From Dryas octopetala (lineage: Eukaryota > Streptophyta > Magnoliopsida > Rosales > Rosaceae), in contig OY992834.1 in assembly GCA_963921425.1 (NCBI GenBank), positions 10,895,271-10,959,270 on the forward strand: 64,000 nucleotides of DNA, given 5' to 3'. Of this stretch, positions 47,880 through 60,625 are shown one piece after another. Both the position numbers and the translations under genes were made by a program. A model generated the notes under the pieces. It worked only from the letters and a program-made list of their open reading frames with translations, searched no databases and was not told the DNA's origin. How positions within the stretch are numbered: position 1 is the first letter of the stretch; each line of letters starts with the position of its first letter.

Positions 47880-50800
47880 TCATGCTCCAGGCCAAAACGG
47901 CACACCAGTCTCTGAAATCCAACCCTCCCCTTGAATAAAACGACCCACCGTAAAAGACCCAACCTTCTCCGCGCTCAGCACATGAAACCCCGGCCACCTC
48001 ACCCTCCTCTCCGTCGCAGCCCCCACCCCCACATTCATATACTCCCCATAAAACAACGTCGAAAGCGCAAAGCTCCCGCTCCACTCCGTCCACCCTTCTG
48101 GGTCCACCAACCCGTCCAACTCCGTCTTCATAACCACCGTCCTCGAATACTTCTTCCACGGCCTCCCCAAGTAACTTCTAAAAGACCCTTTTACCCCCGC
48201 AAACTCGGGTGCCGGTCTGACCCGGCACCCGTGGATTGCTATCCCCGTGTTCTCCTCTGCATGGTCGCGGCCCTGCGCCGTGATCATGTTGGCCTGGTGG
48301 CTCATGGGCCGCCGGATGAAGATGTCGCAGTTCTGGAACACGGCGGAGGCGTCCCCGAAGATGAAGTCGACGGTGCCGTACACGTGGCAGTCGCGGTAGA
48401 ACTGGCGGAGGGAGTGGACGTAGAGGGTGTCTTGGTAGGCTTTGATGCTGTAGCGGTAGAAGACTGAGAGGTCGGAGCTGACCCGCAGCGCCACCGCCTG
48501 GTGCTTTTGGGGTCCGGCTGTGTTCTCGAACGTCATGTCCCTTGCCCAGAAGCCATCGCCGGAGACACCTGTGAATGCCAGATTTCTAACTGAGATATTC
48601 ATAGACATATATATTTTCGGTATTTTCACTTTTCATTCTAGTGTTTCTATTTAGTACACTGTACATTCACTACTTGATCGAACTCGATCCAGTTAATTTT
48701 TCTTAATTTTGTAATTAATTTTGTGTGTCTAATAAAGGCAAAGTTCCATTAAAAATTGCTAGTTCAATTCTATGCATCTTATCTCCCAAATTCATAGGAG
48801 AAAAACTTCGGTATCATTTACAGCAAAAAAGAGACTACTCTTCTTTTGTGGATATTGGTTTATGTCCAAATTAGGTACATATCATTTTGGACCACAAACG
48901 AGGTTATTTTGGACATAACAATTCCTAAACGTTATTTTAAACACAAATATAATATTATAAGAGTTAATTATACTTTACACATACTCTCTAAATTTGGGTC
49001 AATTTTTATTTCGTTTCATAACATTCAACACAATGTAGACCCGACCCTAATATTAAGACTATTTTCAATTTTCACTCTCTATTAGTTTGATTGTGCATGA
49101 CTGATTGTTGAGAGACATTCGTAAATTATGAGACTTAAATTTTCTAATGGGGCAACTAATGCATTCACCCTGGTTTCTGTTGGGGGTATGTGCCATGTGA
49201 AATCAATGGCATGTATGGAAAATTTGGGTGAGAAATGAGTATTTAATTTTCTAAAAACATCATTAACAAAAAATTGTGAATAAGGATGAACTCCTCATTA
49301 CATGCCGTGTAAGAAAAAATGTGGGTTCTATATTTTTCATATAAGTAAATAATGATTACAGTCTAACATAGTCAAACTAACGAATGATATAATTAAATTG
49401 AAACACAAATCTAATTTTAAGGTGTACATTGTATAGCTTTGAAAACTTGGATGATGCAAATTGTAATTAATCGGTCAAAACATATATAAACAAAAGATTT
49501 TGTTGATTTCTGACTAATAAACTTACCAAATGTGGCTGAGCGCAAGGTGGTAGCACCGTCGGGGACGTTGCAGCTACCGGTGACTATAGTTTTGTCCATG
49601 CCATCACCAACAAACATCAAATTCTTCATATTGTCACGAATATCCACCTTCTCACAGTACACACCAGCTTTCACATAGATTATAACTCTTCGGGGTCGAC
49701 TGTGACCCATTTTAGCAAGTACAGCCAATGCATCATTAATTGTTGTGTGAGTGCCTGAACCATCTTTGGCCACCACAAAGTCAGCCCTAGAGGTTGCTGG
49801 ACTCCATGACACTAACATCCCTCCATTAATTTGCTTGGGGTTGGATTGTTGTCCCCTTGGCCTTGGTTCTACTCCTACAACATCATAAATTGGTATTAAA
49901 AAAATTTAACAGTCCTGAAATATAATAATAAAAGCACCCTATTTAGTGGCTCAAAAACCAAGAGGGTTGCAGAGGGTTGAGTCACTTGGACATGGCCAGG
50001 TGCCTAGGTCTAAGCCACCCTATCATACAACATTTGAAGTCTGTGATGGACCACCCCAACTTGCTCTTCAATTTTAGCTTTGTGAATTGAGCCCGACTGA
50101 AATTGTTAACTAAGAATAAATTTATATGTATAATATAAAGGAATTTTTAGATTTTTGGATATTAAGACAAAAATCAACATAAATAACAATGTTAACCTGG
50201 CCATCTTGTATTTGTGAGTTTTTAGTAACGCAAGAATTTCTTGATATGGATATATCTTATATAATGATATTTCACGTGGCAACGAATTACAGATATGATT
50301 AGATTTGTGAGCATCGATCTACGGTAATTTGAAACATTTCATAATTAAAATCCAAATCCTAATGATTTGACATGTTGATCAATAGAACAGGACATAAAGA
50401 GGTGTAATAAACATGTTGATTGGATTTGTGTTCTTTGCTAGTCTTTGAAAAGAAATAAAGAGGTGCAATATTTCATCATTTCTCTAATACGTACATGACA
50501 TGCATTGAACAACTATTATAGGATATTAGGATATTGAAAAACGCGATATTTAATAAGAACATGAAAAAGATATATGCATGCTAAGCTTAATTAATTATTC
50601 CATTTTCAAGTTAGCTATATATAGTGCCACAGTTTCCAAGTAAAAAGATAAGAGAGTCCTATTTGCGCGTATACTAATTGTTGAAATTAATATACTGAAT
50701 TTTTTAAATTAATATACAAAGAACGTGAATAATAAAAAAAATTTAGGCATTTATCCCAAAATCAATTAGAAGAAGTAGCTCAAACCCTTATAAGCCACTA

Positions 50801-51684
50801 TGCGGCCTCACATTTTCGATATAAGATCTCTCTCAACATGTGGAGGACACGTGTGGCGTCACGTACTCAAGCCTAATACATGGACAATTCATATTGGGTG
50901 ATGTGGGAACACGTGTGGCTATTTAACAAAACACGTGAATAGTCTGTTCTGATATCATGAAGAAATCTAGGTATACATTTCAAAATCAATTGACAATGGA
51001 ATGAGTAGCTCAAACCCTTATAAGTCATTATGCAAGGCCTCACATTTTTTATATAGGATATTTCTCTCAACAAATAACACTCTCCAAAAAATAAACAAAT
51101 TAAATTTGATAAGTCAAATCAATTTTAGAAATAGAATAAAGTAAATTATACATATATAATCCCATTTGTAGTCCAAGATATAGCTAGTTAATCATATATG
51201 TTTGCTACTTACTCATTCCCTTGTTGACGCCCTTATTCCCATACAAAGCAAGAGCTTCACCAAGCACCAGGGTCAAATTTTGTGCCACCACATGAGGGTG
51301 TTCAGTCTTAACAACCCCCTTCTCCTCCAAGCCATCCAAGCAGCTCCTATGGTTGGCAAGCACGCCACTGAGCCACGTCCGGGCGTCCTCATGGGTATAA
51401 TTTTCACTGGATAGCAATACATTGAGTCTGGGCACACTCTCATCATACAGTTTGGCGCAGTCTGTGAGAGCCACACTAGCATGATTTGAATCATTAGAAG
51501 ATAATTCAGTACTAGTACTGCCCAACCTATGTAGTTCCATGGAGGTTTGGACCCAATTTGTGGCCTGAAGAACACTGTCTAGGGCAAGCTGAATTGGGTT
51601 TGGATTTTGGAGGCAAGAGGTGGAGGCAGCCATGGCTAATAGAAGGAGGAAGATGGTGGTGGTGGTGACACAAGTGGATGACAT
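47880..51684 (-). CDS. pectin methylesterase with short PMEI-type pro-region, copy B
   Basis: Three exons (51213-51684, 49527-49874, 47880-48568) give 502 residues, one fewer than copy A because of an in-frame 3-base loss at the start of exon 2 (RVEP for RVLEP). The signal peptide, the shortened pro-region with two cysteines, and the catalytic residues of QAVAL, YQDTLY, DFIFG and LGRPW are all intact. Differences from copy A include GVYCE for GVYSE and, by copy A numbering, C314 changed to Y (FYRYSIKAY), a cysteine most plant PMEs keep next to the catalytic QD. The reading frame is open, so the gene is probably functional or only recently weakened. The TATA motif is conserved. Confidence 0.92.
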
Positions 51685-53905
51685 TTTTGCTTAATAATAT
51701 AATAATATTATTCTTGAGCTTAATGCATATGTGTTGCACCACCGGATGGTTATGTGTTAATTTATAGAGGGGTGAGGAAGGCAACACATGGACAATTGTG
51801 GCCAAGTGTCATGGGCTGAGGTGGAGTTTGTGAAGTGAGTTACGGTACTTCATCTATATATGCAATGTGAGGATTGAGGTGGTGATCTCATGAAGAGAAA
51901 TGAAACGGTGCTTATTTGGCGACACTTGTGAAAATAGAGAGGCTTGCAAGCTTGAAAATTTAGAAAAGGTACTTTCTTATTTCAAAATCGTTTTATGCGT
52001 GATTGTTCTTAATTGATTTTTTTCCCTAGCTAATAAAACTTGAACCCAGCTAGTTATAATTAATTTATGAGTTAATTATCATGAAAATAATCAAGCAATA
52101 TATGTTTCGTGTGCATGCTAGGACTAGATATATATGGGATTTTAGTTGTGGATATATAAATTATTAGTCATCCTTTCGTTGTAAGCCGATTTCATAAAGA
52201 CAAGTATATATAGTCTAGCTAGCTTAGTCACATGTGAAATTTCAAGATTAATTAGGATAGGTCTAACTTTTCTATAAAATGTGAAAGTGAAATATATAAT
52301 TGCTATATACCTTTATTAATATATTTCTCATTTGATTGCATGTGAAGCAAATTAGACAATCATCACAAATATGCATATATCATGTGGGCGTTTATAGTTT
52401 AGCGTATGTAATGTCATAGCGTCGTACCACGTGGTAGAGTGTTCTATCTCTAAACTTAGAGTTTGATTATCATTTTCTTATTTATTAATAAAAAGAAAAT
52501 GACTTCAGCCTCTATTTACTTTTACGATTTATATTAACCATCATCATTCACACAGGCATAAATGATTACCGAGAGATCGGGTACTGGCATTTTCCTTGTG
52601 CTACAATCACGTACTATACAAAAACCATACCTTCAATCATATATAGATTCGGGTTTTGGTCAATCTCCTGGTTGAGATATTGATCGATCATCCTCTTGGG
52701 AAATTTTGACTCGTGTTGGAGAGAGAGGAGAGCTGAAACAACGTGTTAAGGAAACAAGTGAGTAGTGGTTGATTTGGCAAGCTAAGAGAAGAGGTACGTG
52801 CCATTACTACCACCAAAAGTAACGCTCTAATTATGAATACATAATATTTGTTTGTATCTACTTGCATGCAACCTATGCTAGCTTGCATGGCTTGTTTTCT
52901 TCTATGTATAATTATGAATACACGCTGTCCGAGTGTGAACATTAATTGGCAATTACTAGAGGCTCCATCGCCGTTTCTAGCTCATCTCCATTTTGGATAC
53001 CGCTTGAACATCATCATGTTTCTGTATATATGTAAATTAATATATAATAGATATTTGTACAAGTTTCTGTATACATGATTAACACTTGTCGTATGCAAAT
53101 TAATAAAAGGCAACCTAGCTTCTATGCATTTCCATGCATAGTTTAAACCAACATAAAAGTAATTGGCACACAGAAAAAATAATATAGTAAACAGTTGGCA
53201 GATCAAAAAAGAAATTGGCTTGTAATAGGCCTTGGGATAATTTTATTTTAGGCGAATATTGGTATATTTAATTATTGTTAGAAACTAGAATTGTGTTGCT
53301 CGGTGCTTGATGTTCAAAACATGCATATATATATATGGATGTGAAATGCTATTCACATCAGAAAAATAACACAGTAATCTACATTGTATAATTAAGTGGA
53401 TAGGGTCCATTACTAGAAACATCAAGATCCTCGTTTAAGATAAAACCCCTACACGTACCTTTTGCATGTTATGTGTGAAATTTCATATAATTCAAAATGT
53501 CTTGGACTCATAAATCAAAAAGTATTGACCTATTATAATTGTGTCTCGTTTTTCCAGTCTCTTTCACAACTTGAGCTAAAGGACTCAAACTCATTATTCG
53601 AATTTTATTCAATTGAGAAATGAAAGAGGAGTAGAGGAGTTCGAACTTTGAAGGGCTAATCAACTATCGACTATGTGCCTCTCCATCACTAATTAGTGAT
53701 GGAACTATTTTGGGGGCTATATGGGCTGTAGCTGTAGGCCTGTAGCGCAGCCCAACCTTAATTTTCTTTTTTTCGTTTAGCCTAGCTAACCTATTTTAAA
53801 CCTCAAAATATGTCCTATAATTCCAGTCCAGTCCAGACCATTTAAAATTCCAGGTTTCTTCCTATCACCAATGATGAATCCTGTACAGTGGGAATCATAT
53901 ATTTA
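51685..53905. other. PME copy B upstream region
   Basis: Counterpart of 36250-38490. AT-rich, no gene; it differs by small insertions and deletions. The copy ends at 53905. Confidence 0.65.
51759..51766 (-). promoter_or_regulatory. TATA box of PME copy B
   Basis: CTATAAATTA on the minus strand, about 75 bp upstream of the ATG at 51684, conserved with copy A. Confidence 0.55.
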
Positions 53906-56900
53906 ATAGATAATTCCAAAATTCCAAACTTATTATTTTCTAACTTAAACCCATGTCTTTTTTGGCCAAAAAAAAAACCCATGTCTTTTTTTGCTCAAGG
54001 ATTAACCCCTTTGACTAGCCGCTAACTCATCCATTTTCCATATTTAAATTTTCCAGTCAGCATTTTACAAATTTAAGATTTTATTAATGACTTTTTTGCC
54101 CTTTCATCATGTTTGGCAGTGTTATATAGTGTTTGACTTTAACTTTTTTGTAATGGCTGTTTTGCTTCATCAATTTTGGGTCCTTTACTGCTCGTTATTC
54201 AATTCCTTGGATGCGTTGGACTGATTTCAAGCATGAAGTTCTCTTGTTTTGTTTCCTCCAAATCCCTTCTCATTGGCCTTTCCATATTTGATTGTTTTAG
54301 GTTTTTATATATATCATCCAATTTTATAATTAAACCAAATTTGAAATATATAAAGAACCTACACTGATTTTCTAACAAAGCACCTACAACCAAATTTGAA
54401 ATAAGCTAGGAACCTACAATGTCAAAGCACCTACATGCATCCACTTGATAAAAGCACATACATCTACTTAATTTATAAAAGCACCTACACCCAAATTTAA
54501 AATAAGGAACCTAAAATAATTTGAAATAAAGAACTAAACAAATTGTAGGTTCTAAATATATATATATATAGCCAAAAGTGATTGATGAAGTCAAATATTT
54601 AACAAACTCAAAAAGTGAATAAACCTAGCCTCAACACGACTGCTGTAGGTACTAAGGACTAAAGGATAGCTAATGGGTCCTAAATCAAAAGTTTTAAAAA
54701 TCATACATATCAATTTAGGCAAATTAAACCTCGAACAACTACTAGCTAGGGGCCAACAAAAATACAAAGAACCAGAAATAAAATAATTATTAAAAACACA
54801 TAAACAGATGAATATAATAAGGACTGTAAGTCTTGTAATTGTTGTCATGAAGTTTATGAAAACCACACCAAACATTATAGTTGATTCAAAGCAAGGTATC
54901 ACAAACCAATGATTATGGTGCTGCATACCTGAGATATATTACTTTTTTGGTGCTCCTGTGAATTTGAATATTCAATTGTGATTATGGTGCATCAAGTTTG
55001 TGGTAGACATGCAGTAACGTTGAACTTCCCAAATCACCTACACTATCCGTTTGTAATGCCCAAACGAAAATAATCAAGGCACCTAATTATCATTCTTAAT
55101 AAGACTTTTAAGACACAGAGTAAATGTTCTGTTAATTAATAACGCCATAGAAAGAGGTTTACTTTCAGACACTAATAAATGAATCCCTAAATTTATGGAA
55201 TCTGATTGAGAGGTAAAACTATAGTACATACCGAAACGTAAAATTGGAAAATAGCACAATTGGTAAATAATGGGACTCTGATGTCTAATTGATATCCTAT
55301 GTGGACTAGGTTTTTAAATTTGGGTTTTATTTATTAAAAAAATATTGATGGTGTTAGACTCTATAAAATATAAATCAAACGGATTAAAATCCAAATCACT
55401 CTATATTTAATATTTAATCCCAACAGGAATATTGGACTGTATGTCTCTGTATATATCACAGGTCATTCAATTTATTTATGATCGTAAGGCCTATAAAAAA
55501 TTAATTAGTTCTATGATCTGTCCAAACAAACGTGTGAAGGAAGAAACTTCATCACAAGGATTAAATCAACCATAAAATTATGTCTCATTGTGATTTTTTA
55601 TAGTCAAAGTCAACAAAGTTATTGGTGATCGATCTTACATTCCATTGTTTGGGACCTAATTTTTTTTGCTACCCACCCATTATGGGCCGGTGAGGGGCCC
55701 TAGTTTTGAATGATCAAAAGCAATCATATATGCGCATGTCTCTAGACTTTGAAGCATGTCAAACGTCGACCTCGATATATGATGGCAGTGATGACGATGA
55801 TCGATCTCTCTCTCAATCATATATGTAATAATCTTTCAATAATAGCGTCCTTTTAAGCTAGGCATATATATTACTTTACTAATTAACAAGCGGTAATTAA
55901 TCTTCTCTAAGAACATGTATGTGGGAGCCAATGTTGCTATATGGTTGATTGGTTTGGAATGATGGAATTGGCATACATATATTATGAGAGGGGTTATACG
56001 TACAAAACTGGCTCATATAATTTGTTTTTGTCAAGTATTGATTAAATGAATTCTTAATTCAACATAATGCATATATAAGCACAATAGTGGTGGATATATT
56101 ACACCATCTGAATCTGTGAAGAACCATATTTATGCGAGTGCATAAGAACATGTTGCAAGCTAGTATTGTAGAAATTTTCACTTTTCACATAATATATCAG
56201 ATTGACAACTGCCCAACAAAAAAGCATTTCTAGCTAGTTATTTACCTCTTGTGCTTGACAATTTGTAGCCTTATGCTAGGCTATTTTCATGTGTCAATTC
56301 GTTATATGTATAGTGGCTATTAGGGATGATGATTATATATAATATGGAATTGTCCTCCTCTCAAGCAATACTCATAGAAATTGGAACCATTAATTCTGAA
56401 CACGTAACAAATAAAACCAAATGTATGATTCCGATTATACCACATAGTAGGGCAGTCAAGTTTTCCTTTTAATTTTTTTATTTTCATTGAAATCACGTCA
56501 TCATATATAAGAAAAGGACATTAATTCTTATTTCATGGAAAAATGACATTAAGTTTGTGGTCAAGTTGAAATAAAAAAAATTGATGACATTTTTCCAGAA
56601 AATGACTATTATTACCAATTAAATAGCTAGGAATAATATCTTATTATACAAGTGTAGATATATAAGGTATTCAACAGACCAAGTACACTAACTGGATAGA
56701 CACGAATACAATTGCTATTAGAGAATTATAGCTTGCGCGCAATACAATAATTCCCTTTTTAAGATATGAATGTGATCATCTTCAAATTAATTAGATCATA
56801 TCATGTAGTCAATGGTGTTAGTTTTCCACGGCAGCCAAAACAATTCTTCTTTAACGAAGCACAGTTCCTATTTGGAAATGCTTAATTATGTTTAAATTAA

Positions 56901-57936
56901 ACAAATGATTACGTTAATTTAAATCCTTTTCTTTGTTTGTCGCTCTATGAAACTAATAACCATAAACAAAGACACACTTGATCTTCAAGTCTTTTCTTAA
57001 GGGCGGAAGTACTTGACTTTCAAGTTGATGGCCTACTTTTTTTAATTTAAAATTTTGTTAATAAATCACACTTGTTTAATCTCATTTTCTTCCCAATAAT
57101 CACAAAAATGAACGAGAAGTATTTGTGTTTGAAATGGAACTCTGTTTCCTCGCGGTTTCAATGTTAAGAAAAGCGAAGTTAAAGATCTAGAGCAATTTTA
57201 ACTACGAAATTCTCTTAAATAATTAAGATTATTTGTCTAATGAATAGTCCGATAATCCTAATCAGGTAGAAGATTCAGATTCCAAATATCGAAACTATTG
57301 CTTGTGTTAATAGCTAGCTAGATATATAGCACATTAATGAATTACGACTTTGCATATTTTGACTAAATCGCTAAAATCAATTCGTATATGGCATAGCTAG
57401 CTAGGTGCATGTCATGCCTCGACATTATGAAATATGAATGTATTGGCAATTAATTTCTTCTCCATGGTATTCAATGCTTTTAATATATACTTAATTGCAT
57501 TTAAGGAATTGTTTGCCCAAGTCCAACAAAACCGAACCAAATATTAATTAATTGGAAAATTAAAATAACATTAGTATGTAATGTTATTTATTAAACAATT
57601 TAATTAATTAGATTACTGAGAAAATGGAAAAATATATCCTCATGTATATATCATGCATGACTAGCACCTTATATATATATATCAATGACCAACTTGTGTT
57701 CAACAAGACCAAGATGAGCCTTGAGTACTTGGTCCATGCATGCACTAAAAACACCCAATTAAACTTATATATATCCGCCTGCTTAATTTGTAGTTATAGG
57801 CTTGCAGTTGCGTGGAAACATAACCTACATATTATAATTGTGTACTACATATATAAACAATGGCAGATTGATATATATAGGACCCCAAAAATAAAAGTAA
57901 TAATTCTGATCAGGTAGGCCCCTACATTATATATAG
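53906..57936. other. 4-kb AT-rich gene-free stretch
   Basis: No plausible gene or transposon ends were found. Around 54379-54520 a degenerate direct repeat of AAAGCACCTACA plus CCAAATTTGAAATAA occurs three to four times. The remainder is AT-rich with scattered TATATA runs and no coding signal. Confidence 0.55.
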
Positions 57937-58987
57937 AGAGGCCTTATTTGTACACCCTTTTTTTTCTTTTTGCACACATTTTTCTCTTACACACCTCCTA
58001 CCATCTTCTAAAATTTAAAATTTCTCTTTTATACACCCCTCCCATTACCAAAATACTCCAACCTCATTAATTTCACCAAAATTTCTCACTACACACCCAC
58101 CTAATCCAAACACTACACACCCCACCCAAAAAAAAAACAAAGAATAAAAAAAAAAATGTTGAAACCAGCCCAGCCCCTTCCTCAGCCTCTGCCATCCCAG
58201 CCCCTCCCCCTCCCTCACCCACTCCGACAACCTCCCTCCCTTCCCCTCCCTCACCGACCACCTCCCTCCCACTCTCCTTCCCTCACCCGACCACCTCCAT
58301 CTCTCTCTCTCTTCCCCGCAGCACCGACCCTCGTATTTCTCTCTCCTCCTCGCAGCACCTCATCCTCCCCCGCAACACCAACTTAAAACAAAAAAAAAAA
58401 AAAAAATTGCAGGTTCGGCAGACCAGTGCCGAACCCGTCAGTTTCGTTCGGCAGGTACCCACCGAACGAACCAGGTTTGTTCGGCGGTTACCTGTCGAAC
58501 GAAACCGACGGGTTCGGCATTGGTCTGCCGAACCACCTGCCACCCTTTTTTTTTTTTGGCTATTTGCTTGGGCGAGAAGAGAGAGAGAGAGAGAGAGAAG
58601 AATGTGGTAGTGGTGGTGGCTGTTTTGGCTTAGGTAGGGAGAAGAAGAAGGTGGTGGTGGTGGCTGTTTTGGTGGTGCAGGGGCTGGGGGGGTCGGTGCA
58701 GGGGCTGATTTGGTGGTGCAAGGGCTGAGGGGCTAGGTGGGTTGGGTGGAGGGGGGAGGCCGGAAGGGGAGGGAGGGAGGGGTGGGTCGGGTGAGGGGGT
58801 GGCTGAGGGAGGGTTGGAGAAGAAGAAGAAGAAAAAAAAAACAAGGGAAAGAGGTGTGAACGAGAGAAAAAAGAGAGGGAAAAGAAGGGGGCTGTATAGT
58901 CTTTTTTTTTTTTGTTCTATTTTTTTTTAATAAGAAAAAAGAGGGTGTGCAAAAAGAAAAAAGAGGGTGTGCAAATAACAGCCCTCT
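57937..58987. mobile_element. 1.05-kb foldback element (FB3) with a structured hairpin centre
   Basis: Left end AGAGGCCTTATTTGTACACCC pairs (in halves) with the right end GGGTGTGCAAATAACAGCCCTCT read backwards. The left arm is rich in CCCTCCC and the right arm in GGGAGGG, so the arms pair loosely along their length. In the middle lies a 132-bp near-perfect palindrome (58409-58540). The flanks are TA-rich and hide any target duplication. No transposase. The half element at 38492-39111 belongs to the same family. Confidence 0.8.
58409..58540. repeat. near-perfect palindrome, centre of FB3
   Basis: Arms 58409-58472 and 58474-58540 are reverse complements apart from about six mismatches and one 3-base gap, with a one-base centre at 58473. 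Each arm is itself built of two smaller inverted repeats: GGTTCGGCA with TGCCGAACC, and GTTTCGTTCGG with CCGAACGAACC. It is GC-rich in an AT-rich setting. Confidence 0.9.
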
Positions 58988-59175
58988 ATATATATTAGAG
59001 TTATCCTCTAGCTATGTTCTAGAACCTAGGGTTATCCAGTATAGAAACGGTACGTCAACCTAGCCAATTGAAATATTTGCAGGTCTATAATCATGTTTTA
59101 ACTATAATTATTACTTTTTTTTTTTGGCCACTAACTATAATTATTACTTATCCAAGGAAAATGGTAAAGAAGTTT

Positions 59176-60616
59176 GAGAAATTTTATTCAATAACCCATT
59201 TTAATACTCCCTAAACTATTTTGATTCCCTATAGCTCCAAATTTTATTTTTATGACCCTTTTCTCTATGAAATATTCATAATACTCTCCATATAAAACCT
59301 TTTTTTTCTTCGCCAGCTAACCACTGCTCATCCCCTCCCTTCCCAGCCAACCACTGCCCCTCCCCTCCCTCCCTCCCTCCCTCCCCAGCCAACCACTGCC
59401 CCATTGTCGCCGCGCCACTCACCGGCCTAGCTGTTGGCGCCCTCATCCCTAGCCGCTGTAGTAAACCCAACAGATGCAGTAAACCTAGTAGATGCAACAA
59501 ATTCAGCAGATGCAGTAGCAAACCCAACAAAATCCAATGAAAAAAAGTCACGTCGTCTAGCAAAACCCACAAAAAAAACTCATAAAATGGTTGATTCTTT
59601 GAGAGATCAGACCCATCAAAACCCATAAAATTTTCATATATGGTTGAATTTGTAGTCGCCACATGGCTATAGTACATTCCACCATGTGGCGACCACAAAT
59701 TCCACCAGATTTGGCTATAGCACATTCCACCAGATCTGGGTTTTTAAATTTTGTTTTTTGTTTTTTTCATATTTAGGTTGGGAGAGAAGATGATGGGTCG
59801 CTGGCCAGTGCCCACCACCATCCTCCACTTCCCTTACCAACATCTCATCTTTGTTTCTCTTTCTCTCTTTCTCTCCCCTTCCATCTCAACCCATTTAGAG
59901 AAAAACTCAAATCTAGGTTTTCTAATTTTTTTTTCTTTTTCCAAATTTGATTTAAGAGAGAAGGGGAGAGAGATAGAGAAAATAGATGATAAGCGTTGGT
60001 CGATGATAGAGGTCGCTCTCCATGGTTGCTGCAAGAAGAAGATGGAGGAAGGTTTGGCTGCTACAGTAACTTGACTCACCATATGGTCAACATGTGGACT
60101 GTTTGGTTGCCACATGATATTTGTATAAGGGTATTTTGGTCTGAAAAAAATGTAAAAGTGTCATAAAAGTAAAATTTGGGGCTAGGGGATGAGTTAATTA
60201 CACTTACACCTTCTGAGGTTTATCGTCTTTTCACATACACCCCCTGGAGTTTCAACAATTACACATACACCCCCTAAAGTTTCAAAACTGTTGCATATAA
60301 CTCCCTATAGCAAGACGAAAAATGATGAGAAATTATGCAAAAATACATACTAAGGGGTGAAATGGCCTAATAAAATTACTCAAGGTGTAAGGTCTAACCT
60401 CAATACAAATATTTTCTTTTTTGTTTATTTATTTTTTTCTCTTGTAGGAGGTTATATGCAATAGTTTTGAAACCTCAGGGTGTGTGTGTAATTTTTGAAA
60501 CCACATGTAGTATATGTAAAAAGATGATAAACCTTAAGGAGTGTAAGTGTAATTAACTCTTAGGGGATCAAAATAGTTTATGAAATATTTAAAGGGGTTA
60601 TTAATTAAAATTTCTC
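59176..60616. mobile_element. inverted-repeat element (FB5), host of a nested element
   Basis: The left end GAGAAATTTTATTCAATAACCC and the blocks CTAAACTATTTTGAT and CCAAATTTTATTTTTATGACCC match the reverse complement of the right end (60616 backwards, interrupted by the element at 60191-60559). The flanking 9-mers AAGAAGTTT (59167-59175) and AAGAAATTT (60617-60625) match at 8 of 9, as expected for a Mutator-like target duplication. The interior carries a small hairpin (59648-59700, 19-bp arms, 18 matching). No transposase frame. Confidence 0.75.
60191..60559. mobile_element. 369-bp inverted-repeat MITE (FB4), nested in FB5
   Basis: GAGTTAATTACACTTACACC at the left pairs with the reverse complement of GTGTAAGTGTAATTAACTC at the right. 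Pairing continues through GGTTTATC, GTTTCAACAATTACACA and GTTTCAAAACTGTTGCATAT for over 110 bp per arm. It is flanked by CTAGGGGAT and TTAGGGGAT, a 9-bp target duplication with one mismatch. The interior is too short for a gene. It sits inside the right terminal repeat of FB5 and is therefore younger. Confidence 0.85.
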
Positions 60617-60625
60617 AAGAAATTT

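Larger units (their letters stand above)
39112..53905. repeat. segmental duplication, copy B
   Basis: Direct-orientation copy of 21081-38490 beginning TTTTTGGCAGAACAG. It has lost the equivalent of 23800-25986 (TBCD exons 15-17 and its 3' UTR) and lacks the 479-bp segment of copy A. It ends ...GGAATCATATATTTAA and runs on into unrelated sequence (TAGATAATTCC) with no foldback element on that side. MAP1A and PME inside it have open frames throughout. Confidence 0.95.

Noticed and set aside
53906-57936. Hidden gene in the 4-kb AT-rich stretch
   Set aside because: No frame above about 110 codons, no codon bias or motif, and no recognisable exon pattern on either strand.
58045-58930. Several 60-100 aa open frames on both strands
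   Set aside because: All are inside the FB3 foldback element and follow its low-complexity arms.
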